A stretch of 64,000 bases of DNA from Pseudomonas japonica (GCF_900188455.1 NZ_FZOL01000015.1:110036-174035), one strand, 5' to 3'. Counted from the stretch's first letter, positions 1 through 9,143 are shown. The notes: a model not told the origin generated them from the letters alone. Translations and numbers: made by a program.

Positions 1-505
1 GATCGATGGCGCCACGGCCCTGATAGAAGGTCACCGCCTGGCCGGATTCGTAGCCGAACGCGGTCACCGCTACCGCGCGCAGGTGGCGCTGCTCGATGGC
101 CTGGCCGATGCCACCGAGATCCAGATGCTCGGTGAGCAGGCCACGCAAGGGCGAGCTGTCCAGCAGCGCCACCGGTACCTGCCGGCCCAGGCCGAGCAGG
201 CTGTGGCCGACGAAACGGCTGGCCTGGCGCACGACCCCGGGCCAGTCGCTGCGCAGCACCTGGTGGCTGCGGAAACCCTGCCAGAAACTAGTCAGGCGCC
301 GGATCGCCTCGGCGAAATGCAGGGCACCGCTGGCCAGGGTGACCGCGTTGATCGCTCCGGCCGACGTGCCGACGATCACCGGAAAGGGGTTGGCCGCACC
401 TTGCGGCAGCAGGTCGGCGATACCCGCCAGGACCCCGACCTGATAGGCGGCACGGGCACCGCCTCCGGAAAGGATCAGGCCGGTGACCGGTTCTGCTGCT
501 GCCAT
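1..505 (-). CDS. Patatin-like phospholipase, 3' end outside window
   Basis: The visible 168 residues are the N-terminal part of a patatin-family serine lipase/acyl hydrolase. A glycine-rich oxyanion motif SGGGARAAYQ lies at about residues 13-22 and the nucleophile elbow GTSAG at about 45-49. The catalytic Asp of the Ser-Asp dyad would lie beyond the window edge. Such proteins hydrolyse acyl esters of phospholipids. No signal peptide is seen, so this one is probably cytoplasmic or delivered otherwise. The start is the ATG beginning MAAAEPVTG. It runs the same way as the downstream-facing lpxL gene but with no overlap. Substrate is unknown. Confidence 0.85.
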   Translation of the reverse strand, partial: MAAAEPVTGLILSGGGARAAYQVGVLAGIADLLPQGAANPFPVIVGTSAGAINAVTLASGALHFAEAIRRLTSFWQGFRSHQVLRSDWPGVVRQASRFVGHSLLGLGRQVPVALLDSSPLRGLLTEHLDLGGIGQAIEQRHLRAVAVTAFGYESGQAVTFYQGRGAID

Positions 506-531
506 GCGCGTACTCCCTGGAATGAAGATGA

Positions 532-1458
532 TTACCGCGTGTACAGCTTCGGTTCTCCGGGCGGACGCGACTTGAAGCGCCGGTGCGCCCACAGGTACTG
601 CTCGGGGCATTCGCGCAGCGCCTGCTCGATCCACTGATTGATGCGCAGGCAGTCGGCTTCCTCGGTTTCCCCCGGGAAGTCCTGCAGCGGCGGATGGATC
701 ACCAGGCGATAACCACTGCCGTCGGCCAGGCGCTCCTGGGTGAAGGGAATCACCCGCGCCTTGCCCAGGCGGGCGAATTTGGTGGTGGCGGTGACCGTCG
801 CCGCCTGGATGCCGAACAGCGGCACGAACAGGCTCTGCTTGGCGCCGTAGTCCTGATCCGGCGCATACCAGATGGCGCGCCCGGCACGCAGCAGCTTGAG
901 CATGCCGCGCACGTCCTCGCGCTCCACCGCCAGCGAATCGAGGTTGTGGCGCTCGCGACCGCGGCGCTGAACCCAGTCGAACAACGCGTTCTTGTGCTCG
1001 CGGTACATGCCGTCGATGGTGTGTTCCTGGCCGAGCAGCGCGGCACCGATCTCCAGTGTGGTGAAGTGCAGGGCCATCAAGATGGCACCCTGGCCATCAC
1101 GTTGCGCCGCCTGCAGGTGCTCCAGTCCTTCGATGTGCGCCAGGCGCGCCAGGCGGGCCTTGGGCCACCACCAGCTCATGGCCATTTCGAAGAAGGCAAT
1201 GCCGGTGGAAGCGAAGTTTTCCTTGAGCAGGCGGGTCCGCTCGACGGACGGCAGTTCGGGGAAACACAGTTCCAGGTTGCGCGCCGCGATCGCCCTGCGG
1301 GCTCCAGCCACGCGGTACATCAGCGCACCGAGGACACGGCCGAGCCCCAGCAAAACCGGGTACGGCAGCTGCACGATCAGCCAGAGCAGGCCGAGCCCCA
1401 GCCACAGCGGCCAGAAACGCGGGTGCAGGAAATAAGGACGAAAACGCGGGCGATCCAT
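532..1458 (-). CDS. lpxL: Lipid A biosynthesis acyltransferase (LpxL/HtrB family)
   Basis: Inner-membrane late acyltransferase that adds a secondary acyl chain to Kdo2-lipid IVA or a related lipid A precursor. The 308-aa length is normal for the family. There is an N-terminal membrane anchor around residues 15-45, and the catalytic HX4E motif is HFTTLE (H131 to E136). Pseudomonas has more than one paralogue. The position next to minCDE matches htrB as I remember it, but acyl specificity cannot be read from sequence. It is divergent from minC with about 120 bases between starts. Confidence 0.9.
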   Translation of the reverse strand: MDRPRFRPYFLHPRFWPLWLGLGLLWLIVQLPYPVLLGLGRVLGALMYRVAGARRAIAARNLELCFPELPSVERTRLLKENFASTGIAFFEMAMSWWWPKARLARLAHIEGLEHLQAAQRDGQGAILMALHFTTLEIGAALLGQEHTIDGMYREHKNALFDWVQRRGRERHNLDSLAVEREDVRGMLKLLRAGRAIWYAPDQDYGAKQSLFVPLFGIQAATVTATTKFARLGKARVIPFTQERLADGSGYRLVIHPPLQDFPGETEEADCLRINQWIEQALRECPEQYLWAHRRFKSRPPGEPKLYTR

Positions 1459-1579
1459 TCAAGATTCCGGAAAGAAAAAGGCCGGGCATTCTACAACGGT
1501 TCGGCGCGGGTTGCGGCTAACCGGCGTTCTCGTTATAAGTCTGGGCACTTTTCGCAACAAAGCCGCCTCGACCCAGACC

Positions 1580-2338
1580 ATGAGCCAAAGCCAGACGCCA
1601 GACCAAGCCCCCGTGTTCCAGCTCAAGGGCAGCATGCTCGCCATCACCGTGCTGGAGCTTGCCCGGAACGATCTCGAAGGACTCGACAGGCAACTGGCGG
1701 CCAAGGTGGCCCAGGCGCCGAACTTCTTCAGCAACACGCCTCTGGTGCTGGCGCTGGACAAGCTGCCGGTCGGCGAAGGCTCGGTCGATCTGCCGGGCAT
1801 GATGCGTGTCTGCCGCCAGCACGGCCTGCGCACCCTGGCGATCCGCGCCAGCCGCATCGAGGACATCGCCGCCGCCATCGCCATCGACCTGCCGGTGCTG
1901 CCCCCATCCGGCGCCCGCGAGCGGCCGGTGGACCCGGTGGAAATCGAGCCGGTGAAAAAGCCCGAACCCGCCCCCGCGCCACCGCCTCCGCCGCCTGAGC
2001 CAACGGTGCGGCCAACGAAGATCATCACCTCGCCTGTGCGTGGCGGCCAACAGATCTATGCTCAAGGTGGCGATCTGGTAGTAGTGTCCGCGGTCAGTCC
2101 GGGCGCGGAACTTCTCGCCGATGGCAATATCCATGTGTACGGGCCAATGCGCGGACGCGCCCTCGCCGGCATAAAAGGCAATACCAGGGCGCGGATCTTC
2201 TGCCAGCAGATGACCGCCGAACTGGTGTCGATCGCCGGGCAGTACAAGGTCTCCGAAGACCTGCGCCGCGATCCGCTGTGGGGTGCCGGGGTGCAGGTCA
2301 GCCTGTCCGGTGACGTGTTGAACATCACCCGCCTTTAA
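1580..2338 (+). CDS. minC: Septum site-determining protein MinC
   Basis: FtsZ assembly inhibitor that blocks Z-ring formation away from mid-cell, recruited to the membrane by MinD. The protein is 252 aa. The N-terminal domain begins after MSQSQTPDQAP, a proline-rich linker (EPAPAPPPPPPEP) follows around residues 130-145, and the C-terminal beta-helix domain carries conserved blocks such as GDLVVVSAVSPGAELLADG and VYGPMRGRALAG. The reading frame is open further upstream, but MSQSQ is chosen because homology starts there. It is followed by minD and minE. Confidence 0.95.
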   Translation: MSQSQTPDQAPVFQLKGSMLAITVLELARNDLEGLDRQLAAKVAQAPNFFSNTPLVLALDKLPVGEGSVDLPGMMRVCRQHGLRTLAIRASRIEDIAAAIAIDLPVLPPSGARERPVDPVEIEPVKKPEPAPAPPPPPPEPTVRPTKIITSPVRGGQQIYAQGGDLVVVSAVSPGAELLADGNIHVYGPMRGRALAGIKGNTRARIFCQQMTAELVSIAGQYKVSEDLRRDPLWGAGVQVSLSGDVLNITRL

Positions 2339-2441
2339 CGGATACTGCCGCCATTTTCCGCGCAACTTAGTCAGTTAGTTGCCGTTTTTTGCATTTTTGG
2401 GACCACGCGTCCATTTTCATCATTTTTAGGGGTGATACACC

Positions 2442-3254
2442 TTGGCCAAGATTCTCGTGGTTACTTCCGGCAAGGGTGGTGTGGGCAAGACCACCACCAG
2501 TGCCGCCATCGGTACCGGACTCGCGCTGCGCGGGCACAAGACTGTCATCGTCGACTTCGACGTCGGCCTGCGTAACCTCGACCTGATCATGGGCTGCGAA
2601 CGCCGCGTGGTGTACGACTTCGTCAACGTGGTCAACAACGAAGCTAACCTGCAGCAGGCCCTGATCAAGGACAAGCGCCTGGAGAACCTGTACGTGCTGG
2701 CCGCCAGCCAGACCCGCGACAAGGACGCCCTGACCCAGGAAGGCGTCGAGCGCGTGCTGATGGAACTGAAGAAAGACTTCGAATTCGTGGTCTGCGACTC
2801 CCCGGCCGGTATCGAGAAAGGCGCGCACCTGGCGATGTACTTCGCCGACGAAGCCATCGTCGTGACCAACCCGGAAGTCTCCTCGGTTCGCGACTCCGAC
2901 CGCATGCTCGGCCTGCTGGCCAGCAAGTCGCGCCGCGCCGAGCAGAACGAAGACCCGATCAAGGAACACCTGCTGATCACCCGTTACCACCCCGAGCGCG
3001 TAAGCAAGGGCGAGATGCTCGGCGTCGACGACGTCAAGGAAATCCTCTCGATCGCGCTGCTGGGTGTCATTCCCGAATCCCAGGCGGTACTCAAGGCTTC
3101 CAACCAGGGCGTTCCGGTCATCCTCGACGACCAGAGCGATGCCGGCCAGGCGTACAGCGACACCGTCGACCGCCTGCTGGGCAAGACCGTGGACCTGCGG
3201 TTCATCGACGCACAGAAGAAGGGATTCTTCGAGCGCCTGTTTGGAGGCAATTGA
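2442..3254 (+). CDS. minD: Septum site-determining ATPase MinD
   Basis: Deviant Walker A ATPase of the ParA/MinD group that binds the membrane as an ATP dimer, recruits MinC and oscillates under MinE. The deviant P-loop is GKGGVGKT at residues 10-17. The C-terminal amphipathic membrane helix is visible in KKGFFERLFGGN. Length is 270 aa. The start is a TTG codon (TTGGCCAAG gives MAK), preceded by AGGGGTG at suitable spacing. A weak start codon here is plausible for keeping MinD dosage low. minE begins 3 bases after the stop. Confidence 0.97.
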   Translation: MAKILVVTSGKGGVGKTTTSAAIGTGLALRGHKTVIVDFDVGLRNLDLIMGCERRVVYDFVNVVNNEANLQQALIKDKRLENLYVLAASQTRDKDALTQEGVERVLMELKKDFEFVVCDSPAGIEKGAHLAMYFADEAIVVTNPEVSSVRDSDRMLGLLASKSRRAEQNEDPIKEHLLITRYHPERVSKGEMLGVDDVKEILSIALLGVIPESQAVLKASNQGVPVILDDQSDAGQAYSDTVDRLLGKTVDLRFIDAQKKGFFERLFGGN

Positions 3255-3257
3255 CCC

Positions 3258-3512
3258 ATGAACCTTTTTGACTTCTTTCGTGCCAGCAAAAAACAGAGTT
3301 CCGCGTCGGTTGCGAAAGAGCGTCTACAGATCATCGTGGCGCACGAGCGCGGACAACGCAGCACCCCGGACTACCTGCCGGCCCTGCAGCAGGAGCTGCT
3401 GGAAGTGATCCGCAAGTACGTCAACATCGGCAACGATGACGTGCAGGTGGCGCTGGAGAACCAGGGCAGTTGCTCGATTCTCGAACTCAACATCACCCTG
3501 CCCGACCGCTGA
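3258..3512 (+). CDS. minE: Cell division topological specificity factor MinE
   Basis: 84-aa protein that stimulates MinD ATPase activity and drives pole-to-pole oscillation. The N-terminal MNLFDFFRA is the membrane-targeting and MinD-binding segment. The C-terminal part (residues about 35-84) is the dimerisation and topological-specificity domain. It is essentially co-translated with minD. Confidence 0.96.
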   Translation: MNLFDFFRASKKQSSASVAKERLQIIVAHERGQRSTPDYLPALQQELLEVIRKYVNIGNDDVQVALENQGSCSILELNITLPDR

Positions 3513-3532
3513 TCGGCGTCTTCGGGTAACCG

Positions 3533-3588
3533 CCACGGCGACGGCCGGGCCCAGGCTGCAAAGCTTCGGGTTCGACCGTCGCCGTTGG
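3533..3588 (+). terminator. Stem-loop after minE, possible terminator or mRNA end
   Basis: Two 12-13 base arms (CCACGGCGACGG and CCGTCGCCGTTGG) face each other across about 31 bases in the minE-rluA gap. No U-run follows, so it may stabilise or process mRNA rather than terminate transcription. Confidence 0.35.
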
Positions 3589-3607
3589 CATTTCAAGAGA
3601 ACACGCA

Positions 3608-4243
3608 ATGCCGCTGTCCAACGTTCACATCCTGCACGAGGATGACGCCATCCTGGTGGTCAACAAACCGACCCTGCTGCTCTCCGTGCCCGGCCGGGCC
3701 GAAGACAACAAGGACTGTCTGATCACCCGCCTGCAGGAAAACGGCTATCCCGATGCCCTGATCGTCCATCGCCTGGACTGGGAAACCTCGGGGATCATTC
3801 TTCTCGCCCGCAATGCCGACAGCCACCGAGAACTGTCGCGGCAGTTCCACGACCGCGAGACCGAGAAGGCCTACACCGCGCTGTGCTGGGGCCAACCGAC
3901 GCTCGACAGCGGCAGCATCGACCTGCCCCTGCGCTACGACCCGCCGACCAAGCCGCGGCATGTGGTCGATCACGAACAGGGCAAGCATGCGCTGACCTTC
4001 TGGCGCATCGTCGAGCGCTGCGGCGATCACTGCCGTGTCGAGCTGACGCCGATCACCGGGCGCTCGCACCAGTTGCGCGTGCACATGCTGTCGATCGGGC
4101 ACCCGCTGCTGGGGGATCGGCTATACGCCAATCCGGAGGCGCTGGCAGCCCATGAGCGGCTGTGCCTGCATGCCTCGATGCTGAGCTTCACCCATCCGGT
4201 GACGGGCGAGCGCCTGAAGTTCGAGTGCCCGGCGCCGTTCTGA
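3608..4243 (+). CDS. rluA: RluA-family RNA pseudouridine synthase
   Basis: Converts uridine to pseudouridine. RluA of E. coli acts on 23S rRNA U746 and tRNA U32. The 211-aa protein has the family active-site block HRLDWETSG (residues about 54-62), whose Asp is the catalytic nucleophile, and the later GRSHQLRVH motif. It lacks an S4 domain, as expected for RluA rather than RluC/D. It lies 95 bases after minE on the same strand. Confidence 0.9.
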   Translation: MPLSNVHILHEDDAILVVNKPTLLLSVPGRAEDNKDCLITRLQENGYPDALIVHRLDWETSGIILLARNADSHRELSRQFHDRETEKAYTALCWGQPTLDSGSIDLPLRYDPPTKPRHVVDHEQGKHALTFWRIVERCGDHCRVELTPITGRSHQLRVHMLSIGHPLLGDRLYANPEALAAHERLCLHASMLSFTHPVTGERLKFECPAPF

Positions 4244-4260
4244 TCCGGAACCGTGGCGCC

Positions 4261-4339
4261 CCTATCGCGGGCAACGCCCGCTCCCACAGGGACTCCATGC
4301 ACCACAGAACCGGTGGGAGTGGGCGTTGCCCGCGATAGG
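4261..4339. repeat. REP doublet between rluA and apeB
   Basis: Inverted arms of 27 bases at 4261-4287 and 4313-4339 differ at one base and share the cores CGGGCAACGCCCG and GTGGGAG. This is one of the palindromic REP classes of Pseudomonas. It could fold into a stable hairpin at the mRNA end of rluA. Confidence 0.8.
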
Positions 4340-4406
4340 CTCAACACGGTGCCAAAGCCGTACGCATCTGCGCTAAACTCGCGCCCACTGCTGTCTGGAG
4401 TGACCT

Positions 4407-5696
4407 ATGCGCGACGCCCTGAACCACGGCCTGATTGAATTCCTCAAAGCCTCCCCCACGCCCTTCCACGCCACCGCGAGCCTCGCCAAGCGCCTCGAAG
4501 CCGCCGGCTACCAGCGCCTGGACGAGCGCGACAGCTGGGCCACGGTGCCCGGTGGCCGCTACTACCTGACCCGCAACGACTCCTCGATCATCGCCATCAA
4601 GCTCGGCCGCCATTCGCCGCTGCTCGATGGCATTCGCCTGGTCGGCGCCCACACCGACAGCCCGTGCCTGCGGGTCAAGCCGCAGCCCGAGCTGCAACGC
4701 CACGGTTTCTGGCAACTGGGTGTGGAAGTCTACGGCGGCGCCCTGCTCGCCCCCTGGTTCGACCGCGACCTGTCCCTGGCCGGGCGTGTCACCTTCCGCC
4801 GCGACGGCAAGGTGGAAAGCGCGTTGGTGGACTTCAAGCTGCCGATCGCGGTGATCCCCAACCTGGCGATCCACCTCAACCGTAGCGCCAACGAAGGCTG
4901 GGCGATCAACCCGCAGACCGAACTGCCACCGATCCTGGCCCAGGTCGCCGGTGACGAGCGCGTCGACTTCCGCGCCCTGCTCACCGAGCAACTGGCCCGC
5001 GAGCACGGCCTCAACGCCGACGTGGTGCTGGATTACGAACTGAGTTTCTACGATACCCAGGACGCCGCCCTGATCGGCCTGCACGGCGAATTCATCGCCG
5101 GTGCGCGCCTGGACAACCTGCTGTCCTGCTTCGCCGGCCTGCAGGCATTGCTCAATGCCGACAGCGACGAGACCTGCGTGCTGGTGTGCAACGACCACGA
5201 GGAAGTCGGCTCCTGCTCGGCCTGCGGTGCCGACGGCCCGATGCTGGAGCAGACCCTGCGCCGCCTGCTGCCGGACGGTGACGAATTCGTCCGCACCATC
5301 CAGCGCTCGCTTCTGGTCTCGGCGGACAACGCCCACGGCGTGCACCCCAACTACGCCGACAAGCACGACGGCAACCACGGTCCCAAGCTCAACGCCGGCC
5401 CGGTGATCAAGGTCAACAACAACCAGCGCTACGCCACCAACAGCGAAACCGCCGGTTTCTTCCGCCACCTGTGCATGGCCGAGGAAGTCCCGGTGCAGAG
5501 CTTCGTGGTGCGCAGCGACATGGGCTGCGGCTCGACCATCGGCCCGATCACCGCCAGCCACCTGGGCGTGCGCACCGTCGATATCGGCCTGCCGACCTTC
5601 GCCATGCACTCGATCCGCGAGCTGTGCGGCAGCCAGGACCTCGCTCATCTGGTCAAGGTACTCACCGCCTTCTACCGCACGCGCGAACTGCCCTGA
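4407..5696 (+). CDS. apeB: M18-family metalloaminopeptidase
   Basis: Di-zinc aminopeptidase of family M18 (aspartyl aminopeptidase type) that removes N-terminal residues from peptides in the cytoplasm. Length is 429 aa, normal for the family. Metal and catalytic motifs are GAHTDSP (H82, D84), the NDHEEVGS block near residue 260 and the late MGCGSTIGPI and MHSIRE blocks. A Rho-independent terminator follows the stop. Confidence 0.93.
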   Translation: MRDALNHGLIEFLKASPTPFHATASLAKRLEAAGYQRLDERDSWATVPGGRYYLTRNDSSIIAIKLGRHSPLLDGIRLVGAHTDSPCLRVKPQPELQRHGFWQLGVEVYGGALLAPWFDRDLSLAGRVTFRRDGKVESALVDFKLPIAVIPNLAIHLNRSANEGWAINPQTELPPILAQVAGDERVDFRALLTEQLAREHGLNADVVLDYELSFYDTQDAALIGLHGEFIAGARLDNLLSCFAGLQALLNADSDETCVLVCNDHEEVGSCSACGADGPMLEQTLRRLLPDGDEFVRTIQRSLLVSADNAHGVHPNYADKHDGNHGPKLNAGPVIKVNNNQRYATNSETAGFFRHLCMAEEVPVQSFVVRSDMGCGSTIGPITASHLGVRTVDIGLPTFAMHSIRELCGSQDLAHLVKVLTAFYRTRELP

Positions 5697-5703
5697 ACCC
5701 GGC

Positions 5704-5729
5704 GCGGGGCGCTCTGCCCCGCCCTTTTC
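5704..5729 (+). terminator. Rho-independent terminator after apeB
   Basis: Stem GCGGGGC/GCCCCGC with a 5-base loop, followed by CCTTTTCC. It sits 8 bases after the apeB stop. Confidence 0.75.
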
Positions 5730-5818
5730 CCCAATCCGTGACACCGATCAAGCCGCTTCGGTCGTTTTGCGCCTATGCTCTTGCCTGACGTTTCCGAGGA
5801 AAAAGAAGGACCGTGCGC

Positions 5819-5983
5819 ATGTCCGCATTTCAATCGATGTTCCTTCCGGTGCTCGCCGGCCTGATCCTGCTGACCATCGGTTTCAACAACCGCGAGCGCA
5901 ACTCCGGGGTGCTGATGATGTGGCTCGGCATGCTGTCGATCCTCGGCATCATGGTGTGGAAGATCCTGGAAAAACTCGCCTGA
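5819..5983 (+). CDS. Small membrane protein, 54 aa, unknown function
   Basis: A short frame encodes a 54-aa protein with two hydrophobic segments, roughly residues 6-17 (LPVLAGLILLTIGF) and 29-44 (VLMMWLGMLSILGIMVW), joined by a charged turn FNNRERN and ending in a basic tail KILEKLA. AAGGA lies about 9 bases before the ATG. An in-frame GTG two codons earlier is too close to that site. The next gene, a large MscS channel, starts about 50 bases later, so the two are probably cotranscribed. I do not recognise the family. Confidence 0.7.
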   Translation: MSAFQSMFLPVLAGLILLTIGFNNRERNSGVLMMWLGMLSILGIMVWKILEKLA

Positions 5984-6030
5984 GAAATGCTCTACACTGC
6001 GCCGATCAAGTGTTCGAGGTCGATCGTCCA

Positions 6031-8172
6031 GTGCCTGCTTTCCTGCGTGTTCTCGCCTTCCTGCTGCTTCTCTGCGGCACCGCCGCCCAGGCCGCGGGCC
6101 TGCCCAGCCTGCTCGGCGGCACCCCGGCACAACCCCAGGCCAGCGAGCCACTGGGCAAGTCCCTCGACGAAGTCATCACCACCCTGGAAAACGACCAGCA
6201 GCGCACGCGCCTGCTGAACGACCTGAAAAAGCTCCGCGACAGCACCCGCAAGGCCCAGCCAGAGCCCGAACAGGGTGTGCTGGGCCTGATCGGCGGCACC
6301 CTCGCCGAGCTGGAAAAGCAGTTCAGCGGCGAGGCCAGTCCGTTCAAGCGCTGGTCCGACGAGATGGAACTGGCGCAGATCGAATTGTCCGCGCTCAAGG
6401 TGCCGGTGCAGCAGTTGCCGAGCCTGCTGTTCGGCTTCATCGCCATCATCGCGCTGTGGAGCCTGCTGGCGTACGCGCTGAACTGGGCCGGTCACCGCCT
6501 GCGGCTGAAGTTCGGTCTGACCGAGGAACTGCCCCAGCATCCGCGCACCTGGGATCTGGTGCGTTTCGCCCTGCGCAAGCTCGGCCCCTGGCTGGTGGCG
6601 CTGGTGATCACCGTGTACCTGAGCTTCGCCCTGCCGTCTTCGCTGGGCAAATCCATGGCCATGGTCCTGGCCTATGCGCTGGTGGTCGGCACCTGCTTCT
6701 CGGCCATCTGCGTCATCGCCTTTTCCCTGCTCGACGGTCCACATCGCCACCGCGCCCTGCACATCCTCCGGCACCAGGCTTTCCGCCCGCTGTGGCTGAT
6801 CGGCAGCTTCGCCGCCTTTGGCGAGGCGATGAACGATCCGCGCCTGTACCTGGCCCTCGGCACCCACCTGGCGCATGCCCTGGCGACCCTGGCCAATGTC
6901 CTGGCGGCGCTGTCCACCGCGCTGTTCATCCTGCGTTTCCGCCGCCCGATCGCCCACCTGATCCGCAACCAGCCGCTGGCCCAGCGCCTCAAGCGCCGCG
7001 CGCTGAGCGACACCATCGAAGTGCTCGGCAGCTTCTGGTTCCTGCCGGCGCTGGTGCTGGTGGGTATTTCCCTGTTCGCCACCTTCGTCTCCGCCGGCGA
7101 TACCAGCACTGCCCTGCGCCAGTCGCTGATGTGCACGGTGCTGGTGATCCTGTGCATGGTGATCAACGGCCTGGTGCGCCGCCAGGCGCTCAAGCCGCGG
7201 CGCGCCAACCGGCGCCAGGCGGTGTATGCGGAACGCCTGCGCAGCTTCGGCTACACCCTGGTGCACCTGACGATCTGGCTGCTGTTCATCGAACTGGGGC
7301 TGCGGGTCTGGGGCTTTTCCCTGATCACCTTCGCCGAGGGCGAGGGGCATGAAGTGGCGATGCGCCTGGCGGGCCTGGCCGGTACCCTGCTCGTCGCCTG
7401 GCTGGTGTGGATCCTCGCCGACACTGCCGTGCACCACGCCCTGACCCGCTCGCGCAAGGGCCTGGCCAACGCCCGGGCGCAGACCATGATGCCGCTGATC
7501 CGCAATGTGCTGTTCGTGGCGATCGCCATCATCGCCCTGATCGTCGCGCTGGCGAACATGGGCATGAACGTCACCCCGCTGCTGGCCGGTGCCGGCGTCA
7601 TCGGCCTGGCCATCGGCTTCGGCGCGCAGTCGCTGGTGGCCGACCTGATCACCGGTCTGTTCATCATCATCGAGGACTCCCTGGCCATCGACGACTACGT
7701 CGATGTCGGCGGCCACCTGGGCACCGTCGAGGGCCTGACCATCCGTACCGTGCGCCTGCGCGACATCGACGGCATCGTCCACACCATCCCGTTCAGCGAG
7801 ATCAAGAGCATCAAGAACTACTCCCGCGAGTTCGGCTACGCGATCTTCCGCATCGCCATCCCCCACAGCATGAACATCGATCAGGCCATCGCCCTGGTTC
7901 GGGACGTCGGCCAGAAGATGCGCACCGATCCGTTGCAGCGCCGCAATATCTGGTCGCCGCTGGAGTTTCAGGGAGTGGAAAGTTTCGAATCCGGCTCGGC
8001 GGTACTGCGCGCGCGCTTCAAGACCGCGCCGATCAAGCAGTGGGAAGTCTCCCGCGCATTCAACCTGGCGCTCAAGCGCCAGCTCGACGAGGCCGGCCTG
8101 GACCTCGCCACGCCACGCCTTTCGGTGCAGGTGCTGACCTCCGCGGACGGCAGCGGCACCGCGAAGGACTAA
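6031..8172 (+). CDS. Large MscS-family mechanosensitive channel (YbiO type)
   Basis: Tension-gated channel that releases solutes under hypo-osmotic shock. The 713-aa product has a signal peptide (cleavage after GTAAQA), a periplasmic helical region to about residue 130, many membrane segments, and the MscS pore and beta domain near the C-terminus. The pore helix region is LAGAGVIGLAIGFGAQSLV, followed by DYVDVGGHLGTVEGL. The GTG beginning VPAFLRVLAF is chosen because the signal peptide follows it and GAGG lies 11 bases before it. A GTG 7 codons earlier is possible. The stop overlaps that of the convergent GntR gene by 3 bases. Confidence 0.88.
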   Translation: MPAFLRVLAFLLLLCGTAAQAAGLPSLLGGTPAQPQASEPLGKSLDEVITTLENDQQRTRLLNDLKKLRDSTRKAQPEPEQGVLGLIGGTLAELEKQFSGEASPFKRWSDEMELAQIELSALKVPVQQLPSLLFGFIAIIALWSLLAYALNWAGHRLRLKFGLTEELPQHPRTWDLVRFALRKLGPWLVALVITVYLSFALPSSLGKSMAMVLAYALVVGTCFSAICVIAFSLLDGPHRHRALHILRHQAFRPLWLIGSFAAFGEAMNDPRLYLALGTHLAHALATLANVLAALSTALFILRFRRPIAHLIRNQPLAQRLKRRALSDTIEVLGSFWFLPALVLVGISLFATFVSAGDTSTALRQSLMCTVLVILCMVINGLVRRQALKPRRANRRQAVYAERLRSFGYTLVHLTIWLLFIELGLRVWGFSLITFAEGEGHEVAMRLAGLAGTLLVAWLVWILADTAVHHALTRSRKGLANARAQTMMPLIRNVLFVAIAIIALIVALANMGMNVTPLLAGAGVIGLAIGFGAQSLVADLITGLFIIIEDSLAIDDYVDVGGHLGTVEGLTIRTVRLRDIDGIVHTIPFSEIKSIKNYSREFGYAIFRIAIPHSMNIDQAIALVRDVGQKMRTDPLQRRNIWSPLEFQGVESFESGSAVLRARFKTAPIKQWEVSRAFNLALKRQLDEAGLDLATPRLSVQVLTSADGSGTAKD

Positions 8173-8882
8173 CCCGCGTCGGCGCGAATGCGGATCGCAT
8201 CGTGCCGCCAGTACTCCAGGTCGCAGTCGATCAGACGTCCGTTCTGATCACTGTTGACCCGGGTGATATGCAGCCCGGCACTCCCTGGTGACACCTTCAG
8301 CGCCGACGCCGCGGCGGCGGGCAAGGCGGTCGGCAGAATCTCGAAACACACCCGCCCGTAGTGGATGGCGTAGTGCCGGGCGTAGATCTCGGTCAGCGAC
8401 TGGCCAAGATCGTGTTCGAGGATGCCGGGAAAGTACTCCGGATTCAGGTAATGCTCGGCATACAGCACCGCACGCCCGTCGATGCGACGCAGGCGGCAGA
8501 TCTGGATCACGCTGGACAGCGCCGGCAAGCGCAGGCGCGCGCAGATCGCCGCGGCGGCCGGCTGCAGGCGCGCCGACAGCAGTTCGGTGGCGGGTACGCG
8601 CCCCTGATCACGGACCATGGCGTGGAAATGGCTGCGTTCGATCAGGTCATAGGTCAGCCGCTCGGGCGCGACGAACCAGCCGCGCCGTTCCTCGCGATAG
8701 ATCAGGCCCTGGGCCTCCAGTTGCACCAGCGCTTCGCGCAGGGTGATGCGGGTGGTGTCGAACACGTCGCTGAGCTTGCGTTCGGCGGGCAGCTTGCTTC
8801 CCGGCGGGAGCAGGCCGTGTTCGATCTGCTCCTGCAAGGCATGGCAGATCGCTGTAACCGCGCGGGTCGGCAGTGCGTGCAT
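8169..8882 (-). CDS. GntR-family regulator with UTRA domain
   Basis: 237-aa repressor or activator: an N-terminal winged helix-turn-helix (about residues 5-72, with LPAERKLSDVFDTTRITLREAL) followed by a UTRA effector-binding domain of the HutC/FarR/PhnF type. The start MHALPTRAV is chosen over an upstream ATG because homology begins there. It is divergent from the ABC/phosphohydrolase operon, and a perfect 14-base palindrome lies 14 bases before its start. I infer that it controls that operon and itself, with a phosphorus compound as likely ligand. UTRA proteins of other classes bind sugars or histidine derivatives, so the ligand is not certain. Confidence 0.88.
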   Translation of the reverse strand: MHALPTRAVTAICHALQEQIEHGLLPPGSKLPAERKLSDVFDTTRITLREALVQLEAQGLIYREERRGWFVAPERLTYDLIERSHFHAMVRDQGRVPATELLSARLQPAAAAICARLRLPALSSVIQICRLRRIDGRAVLYAEHYLNPEYFPGILEHDLGQSLTEIYARHYAIHYGRVCFEILPTALPAAAASALKVSPGSAGLHITRVNSDQNGRLIDCDLEYWRHDAIRIRADAG

Positions 8883-8896
8883 CAAAGGCTTCCTGT

Positions 8897-8910
8897 CTGG
8901 ACTAGTCCAG
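8897..8910. promoter_or_regulatory. Palindromic candidate operator for the GntR regulator
   Basis: CTGGACTAGTCCAG is a perfect 14-base palindrome located just upstream of the regulator start, in the place expected for autoregulation. A related sequence (TGACCTAGACCA, 9 of 12 bases shared with TGGACTAGTCCA) occurs at 9144-9155 in front of the ABC operon. Confidence 0.55.
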
Positions 8911-9095
8911 CATCGCATCCGTACCGCAATGGTGCGCAAATGCCGTGCCGGAAAAACCCCTTGAGCTTAGGCAATGCAGATGAAGCGCAGATGACAGCGG
9001 CGCCGAACGGTTGCCCACGACCGCCTTGAAAGCCACGGCAGGCGGGGTTTTTGCCGTGGTCTACGCTGTATTGCCAAGGTCAGTCGACACATTCC

Positions 9096-9113
9096 CCGAC
9101 ATCAAACTGTCAC
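9096..9113 (+). promoter_or_regulatory. Candidate Pho box (PhoB site)
   Basis: CCGACATCAAACTGTCAC fits the Pho-box form of two 7-base CTGTCAT-type repeats separated by 4 bases, with two mismatches in the first repeat and one conventional variant in the second. It lies about 100 bases before the substrate-binding protein gene and just upstream of the second GntR operator candidate, a normal place for a PhoB-activated promoter. Confidence 0.5.
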
Positions 9114-9143
9114 GCAACTTGCCTACCTTGGCTCAGGTATTGC

